Shown piece by piece: positions 6,884 through 10,111 of a stretch of DNA of 10,111 nt. The position numbers were made by a program, and so were the translations under genes. How positions within the stretch are numbered: the first letter of the stretch is position 1; each line of letters starts with the position of its first letter. This DNA is from Candidatus Tharpella sp. (lineage in GTDB: Bacteria; Desulfobacterota; Anaeroferrophillalia; Anaeroferrophillales; Tharpellaceae): the NCBI GenBank assembly GCA_021163565.1, contig JAGGTT010000191.1, positions 1 to 10,111 on the forward strand, written 5' to 3'. Below the pieces are notes generated by a model. It saw nothing but the letters and a program-made list of their open reading frames with translations, had not been told where the DNA came from and did no database searches.

Positions 6884-6951
6884 AATCTTTCCTTGTCAAA
6901 TATTAGTAATAGAATATTTAATCTATAAATCAAATCTGTAGCAGAATTTAA

Positions 6952-7365
6952 TTAATTCTCTTCGTCATCAGCATCCATTTGAGGTTTGCTGAAAACTAAA
7001 AATGCCATGGTCTCAAATGCTATCGCGCCGAACAGGGCCGAAAAACCGATCAGAAAACCTAAAGGCTGACACATATGTGTGAGAATAACAGCTATGGTTA
7101 TAATTGTTAAGCCGAAGGTTAACAGTAACAATTTTAACCCGAGCCGGCCGGCCTCTTTGGTCTCGATGCCTTCACTGCTGGTATCAGCAAAAGCCTTGCC
7201 AATCAGGATACTCAGAGAGAAAAAATAGGCAAATGCCAGAAACCCGCCAACTATAACCCCGGAAACTCCGATTATCTCAATATCGATTAACTTGGCTGTC
7301 AAGGAGAGGGCCACAGTAATGATGAGAATAAAAAGATTAATCCGGAGTAGTCTTCTGTCTTTCAT
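6952..7365 (-). CDS. atpI: ATP synthase subunit I (AtpI)-like membrane protein
   Basis: 137 residues with four predicted membrane helices (about 8-25, 32-57, 76-96, 101-126) and a short acidic C-terminal tail (DADDEEN). Size, topology and position just upstream of atpB fit the AtpI family, an accessory protein implicated in c-ring assembly or ion supply. The sequence itself is poorly conserved, so the name depends largely on context. The start ATG lies 13 bases after the stop of the AtpZ-like gene with only a weak SD (TAGG), suggesting translational coupling. HMM comparison with the ATP-synt_I family would settle it. Confidence 0.78.
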   Translation of the reverse strand: MKDRRLLRINLFILIITVALSLTAKLIDIEIIGVSGVIVGGFLAFAYFFSLSILIGKAFADTSSEGIETKEAGRLGLKLLLLTFGLTIITIAVILTHMCQPLGFLIGFSALFGAIAFETMAFLVFSKPQMDADDEEN

Positions 7366-7378
7366 CTACAGTAAATGC

Positions 7379-7630
7379 CTATTGGTTCGCGGCATCCTCC
7401 TCTTCCTGCTCTCTTTCAAGACTTTTTAAGGCCAGATAGACTCGCTTGAATCCGGCTGCCACTCCACAGAGAAGCAGAAAGATTGTCATCCAGGGTGTTG
7501 TTCCAAGCCAGCGGTCGCAATAGTAGCCGGCGGTCACTCCGATGGCTACAGAAAATCCAAGCTCAAGCCCAACCGTACTGTAGCGACTTATCTGGCTGAA
7601 AACCTTTTTGAACTTTGGCTTTTCCGACAC
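7379..7630 (-). CDS. atpZ: AtpZ/AtpI-family small F0-associated membrane protein
   Basis: 83 residues, with two membrane helices (about 19-38 and 46-63) joined by the short conserved loop CDRWLGTTPWMT (38-49), and a Lys/Arg-rich N-terminus with a Glu-rich C-terminus. This is the pattern of the small proteins often encoded first in F0 operons (ATPase_gene1 family), which have been proposed to act with AtpI in Mg2+/Ca2+ supply or assembly. The start is GTG at 7630, since an in-frame stop lies 27 bases upstream and no ATG fits. AGGAG lies 11 bases before it; an ATG closer to the SD (7639-7641) is out of frame. It leads the tight atpZ-atpI-atpB-atpE series, 141 bases after hemL. Confidence 0.85.
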   Translation of the reverse strand: MSEKPKFKKVFSQISRYSTVGLELGFSVAIGVTAGYYCDRWLGTTPWMTIFLLLCGVAAGFKRVYLALKSLEREQEEEDAANQ

Positions 7631-7771
7631 CGGAAAATCATCTCCTCGACCGCATCACTTAAGGGGTGAAAATTGAATATATTCTCAGGTCGTTTTACAG
7701 GTTTCTTGTTAAAGAACATTAATTTCAAAATGCTGCGCCCCATTAGCATAACTGGTTACTTGAAGTCAAGT

Positions 7772-9055
7772 TCAAATTGACTCAAGCGCTATTTTGACCG
7801 CGTCTAGGGTTCGGTCGAGGTCATCCTGACTGTGGGCGGCGGAGATAAACCCTGCCTCAAACTGTGACGGTGCCAGGTAGATTCCCTGATTCAGCATGGC
7901 GGCGAAATATTTTGTGAACCGTTCACAATCTGCGGATTTGGCGTTATCATAATTATCTACCGGGGTGTTCGTGAAGTAGGTGCAAAGCATCGAGCCGACC
8001 CGGTTGCAGACGTGAGGGATATTGTGTTCGGTCAGCAGTGCGTTGATGCCATCTCCCAGATAAGCAGAGCTTTTCTCAAGTTTTGGGTAGGGGTTTTCAC
8101 TCTTCAGGGTTCGCAGAGTTACAAGTCCGGCCGCCATTGCCAGTGGGTTTCCGGAAAGGGTTCCGGCCTGATAGACACTGCCGAGAGGAGAGAGACACTC
8201 CATTATCTCTCGTTTGCCGCCGAAGGCACCAACCGGCAGTCCGCCACCGATGATTTTCCCGAGACAGGTAATATCCGGTTTGATGTCATAAAGAATTTGA
8301 GCGCCGCCGTAGGCAACCCGAAATCCGGTCATGACTTCATCGAAGATGAGAACAATACCATGTTTGGTACAGCGCTCACGCAGACCCTGAAGAAAGCCCG
8401 GTCGAGGTGGAATGGTTCCCATGTTACCGGCCACCGGTTCAACGATTATGGCAGCGATTTCATCGCCGCAGTTTTTAATCAGAGAGTCTATGGAATCGAG
8501 GTCGTTGAAGATGGCAGAAAGCGTATTTCGGGTAAATTCTTCCGGAACTCCGGCACTGTCGGGAACCCCGAATGTCATGGCTCCCGATCCGGCTTCAACC
8601 AGCAAATAGTCAACATGGCCGTGATAGCAACCGGCGAATTTAATGATTTTTTTCCGTTTAGTATAACCCCGGGCCAGGCGGATGGCACTCATGGTGGCTT
8701 CCGTGCCGGAATTAACCATGCGAACCATCTCGATACTCGGCAGGGCGGCATTGATCTCTTCCGCCATTTCAATTTCAAGGATGGTCGGGGCACCGAAACT
8801 GGCACCGCGTGCGACCCGGTCGCGGACGGCCTCAACGATTGCCGGGTGGGCATGACCTAAGATCATCGGCCCCCAGGAACCGACGTAGTCGATGTATTCG
8901 TTGCCATCAACATCGTATACTTTGCTGCCTCGACCCCGGATGATAAACGGGGGATCGAGATTAACTGAACCGTATGCGCGAACCGGGCTGTTGACACCGC
9001 CGGGTATGATTTTGCGGGCCCGGTCAAAAAGTTTTTTAGAGGTTGTCCGCGTCAT
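7772..9055 (-). CDS. hemL: Glutamate-1-semialdehyde 2,1-aminomutase
   Basis: 427 residues, the standard length. The enzyme converts glutamate-1-semialdehyde to 5-aminolevulinate in the C5 route to heme and other tetrapyrroles, in the cytoplasm. It is a fold-type I PLP enzyme: the N-terminal signature [12 protein letters not shown] (18-29), the cofactor phosphate-binding NSGTEA (115-120), the PLP-ring Asp in [10 protein letters not shown] (237-246), and the Schiff-base Lys267 in [16 protein letters not shown] (265-280) are all present. SD AAGGAG lies 7 bases before the ATG. It is upstream of the F0 genes on the same strand and may be co-transcribed with them. The nearby nine-heme cytochrome gene makes a heme-supply role here apt. 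Nothing is missing or truncated. Confidence 0.98.
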   Translation of the reverse strand: MTRTTSKKLFDRARKIIPGGVNSPVRAYGSVNLDPPFIIRGRGSKVYDVDGNEYIDYVGSWGPMILGHAHPAIVEAVRDRVARGASFGAPTILEIEMAEEINAALPSIEMVRMVNSGTEATMSAIRLARGYTKRKKIIKFAGCYHGHVDYLLVEAGSGAMTFGVPDSAGVPEEFTRNTLSAIFNDLDSIDSLIKNCGDEIAAIIVEPVAGNMGTIPPRPGFLQGLRERCTKHGIVLIFDEVMTGFRVAYGGAQILYDIKPDITCLGKIIGGGLPVGAFGGKREIMECLSPLGSVYQAGTLSGNPLAMAAGLVTLRTLKSENPYPKLEKSSAYLGDGINALLTEHNIPHVCNRVGSMLCTYFTNTPVDNYDNAKSADCERFTKYFAAMLNQGIYLAPSQFEAGFISAAHSQDDLDRTLDAVKIALESI

Positions 9056-9125
9056 TTTCTACTCCTTATAAAACCTTAGTCAAAAACGGTTTTCAGGCCG
9101 CTGCCAGAGTTATTTCTGAGCGAGC

Positions 9126-9155
9126 GCTATACAACAGGAGATGATTTGATGTCAA
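9126..9155 (-). promoter_or_regulatory. Probable sigma70-type promoter of hemL
   Basis: Minus strand: perfect -35 TTGACA (9150-9155), 18-base spacer, -10 TATAGC (9126-9131, four of six consensus bases). Transcription would start near 9119, giving a leader of about 63 bases to the hemL ATG. It lies in the 142-base spacer after the partial gene at the right edge. Confidence 0.5.
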
Positions 9156-9197
9156 TCAGTTTTCTATGGTTAACCGTGGTGATTGCAGATCCTTACT

Positions 9198-10111
9198 CTA
9201 AATCGGTAATTTTCTACTGGAAATAACCCGCAGACTGTGGCTCTGGGTAGCATCAGAGTAGATTCTAAGATCCTTGGCTTTACGGCTAATTTCGGCTATG
9301 CGCTGCAGGGTTTTTTCTCTCAAAGTTTCAGAATGAGGGCGCTGTCGGATGTACTTGATGGTCTCTTTCAGGTTAGGCAAAGCGTCGATTTTTTTGAACT
9401 CGGGATCGTCATTAATGATGGCGATCAGCAGAGCCGTTATAGCCTGACATAAATAACCGTTGTATTTGCGAGTACGATGAACCACCGTGGCTAAACTGCA
9501 GCAGCCGTCCAGTTCGGTCTTTTTGAGGATTCTTATGAAGTGCAGCCGGGGGAGATGGCTGCGTAGTAGGTCGGTCACGGAAATATCTTCGCGGTCAAGA
9601 AGGAGTTTTTTTAGATCATCGGGCTCTTTGTTGAAATCTTCATGGAGTTTTTCCTCTGGGGGAAGTTGGTTTTCAATCAGTTCGGATGTAAAAAAGTTGA
9701 TTATGGAGTTTGCGGTTGCCTGGTTGTGATTAAGAAAATCAGCCAGGGCCGCACTGAAACTTATGAGATCATTACCCTTAATGAGGCGCTCTTTAATCGT
9801 CAGGTGCCGATTTTTTTCGTAGTTTTCCAGCCTGTGGAGCAGGAGATTAAACTCTTTGGCGGTGAAATATGGTCGCAGCCGGTGCAGTAGTTTGAATGAA
9901 AAACACCAGTCAATATCATCCAGGAGTTTAACCAGAATTGCACGGATTATGGGACGGTCAGCGAAGCGGGTCATAAAGAGAGCTGTTTTCTGCTGACAGC
10001 GATGGAGTAACGGTGGTTTGTAGGTTTGGATTATACTCTTCCACTTTTCACCATAACCAAAGTTGGCTAAGGCTTCAAGCAATTCCGGGTAGAGTTCATC
10101 CTGGTGGTGCC
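9198..10111 (-). CDS. Unrecognised alpha-helical protein, 5' end off window
   Basis: The reading frame is open from the right edge to a TAG at 9198-9200, giving 303 visible residues. The only start-like codon near the edge is TTG at 10082, with no SD, and the frame continues through it (HHQDELYPELLEAL), so the true start lies beyond the window. The sequence is almost wholly helical, with regularly spaced Leu-rich amphipathic helices, and no Gly-rich loops, catalytic motif, signal peptide or membrane segment is seen. This resembles HEAT- or TPR-like superhelical scaffolds but no repeat consensus is clear. The C-terminus is basic (KDLRIYSDATQSHSLRVISSRK). It is followed by the hemL promoter, so hemL is probably a separate transcript. 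I do not recognise a function. Confidence 0.82.
   Translation of the reverse strand, partial: HHQDELYPELLEALANFGYGEKWKSIIQTYKPPLLHRCQQKTALFMTRFADRPIIRAILVKLLDDIDWCFSFKLLHRLRPYFTAKEFNLLLHRLENYEKNRHLTIKERLIKGNDLISFSAALADFLNHNQATANSIINFFTSELIENQLPPEEKLHEDFNKEPDDLKKLLLDREDISVTDLLRSHLPRLHFIRILKKTELDGCCSLATVVHRTRKYNGYLCQAITALLIAIINDDPEFKKIDALPNLKETIKYIRQRPHSETLREKTLQRIAEISRKAKDLRIYSDATQSHSLRVISSRKLPI

Noticed and set aside
6898..6919. AT-only inverted repeat (AAATATT / AATATTT) between the atpI-like gene and atpB
   Set aside because: A weak stem in AT-rich sequence with no T-run; expected by chance at this composition.
7758..7771. Short palindrome ACTTGA-AG-TCAAGT directly after the hemL stop
   Set aside because: Too short for a terminator and lacking a T-run; its TTGACT could be a -35 for atpZ but no convincing -10 follows.
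8012..8860. A 282-codon open frame on the plus strand
   Set aside because: It runs antisense to hemL, whose motifs are complete; the antisense translation shows no recognisable domain and no good ribosome site.
9149..9226. A 25-codon plus-strand ORF with AGGAG at plausible spacing (MSISFLWLTVVIADPYSK...)
   Set aside because: It overlaps the hemL promoter and the 3' end of the minus-strand gene; such a short frame arises easily by chance and has nothing else in its favour.

Overview
The window looks like the chromosome of an anaerobic, respiring Desulfobacterota-type bacterium (formerly Deltaproteobacteria), plausibly close to the Geobacter/Desulfuromonas group. This rests on three things read from the sequence: a CbcL-like inner-membrane cytochrome that fuses nine c-type heme sites to a diheme cytochrome b, an ATP synthase F0 cluster (atpZ-atpI-atpB-atpE) with no F1 genes after it, and hemL directly upstream of that cluster. 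The species cannot be named from this sequence. No tRNA, rRNA, CRISPR array or mobile element was seen.

Layout. Bases 1-2499 hold a small regulated catabolic-looking module. A divergently transcribed LysR regulator (2500-3426, +) faces a minus-strand pair: a 214-residue protein with an internal duplication (1647-2291), then a PEP-utilising enzyme that closely resembles the alpha subunit of phenylphosphate synthase (1-1505, C-terminus off the left edge). The divergent spacer carries a perfect 7-bp inverted repeat in T-N11-A geometry next to a consensus TATAAT, as expected of a LysR-activated promoter. The large minus-strand gene at 1-1505 is open to the window edge and has no stop codon in view.

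Bases 3427-3620 hold two terminators between convergent genes, including a perfect 46-bp palindrome. Bases 3621-5501 (-) encode the CbcL-like quinol-cytochrome c oxidoreductase. Bases 5757-7630 (-) encode c, a, I-like and AtpZ-like F0 components, with hemL (7772-9055, -) upstream behind a good sigma70-type promoter. The right edge (9198-10111, -) is the 3' part of an unrecognised alpha-helical protein.

How it fits together. HemL supplies 5-aminolevulinate for heme, CbcL would pass quinol electrons to periplasmic c-type carriers and support respiration, and the F0 sector uses the resulting ion gradient. The c subunit carries Q, ES and Y residues typical of Na+-binding c-rings, so the coupling ion may be Na+. 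The left-hand module probably feeds carbon, possibly a phenolic substrate activated by phosphorylation. The substrate and the partner ATP-grasp subunit are not visible here.

No gene-free stretch exceeds 300 bases; the longest (5502-5756) holds an AT-rich leader for the cytochrome gene and two hairpins downstream of atpE.
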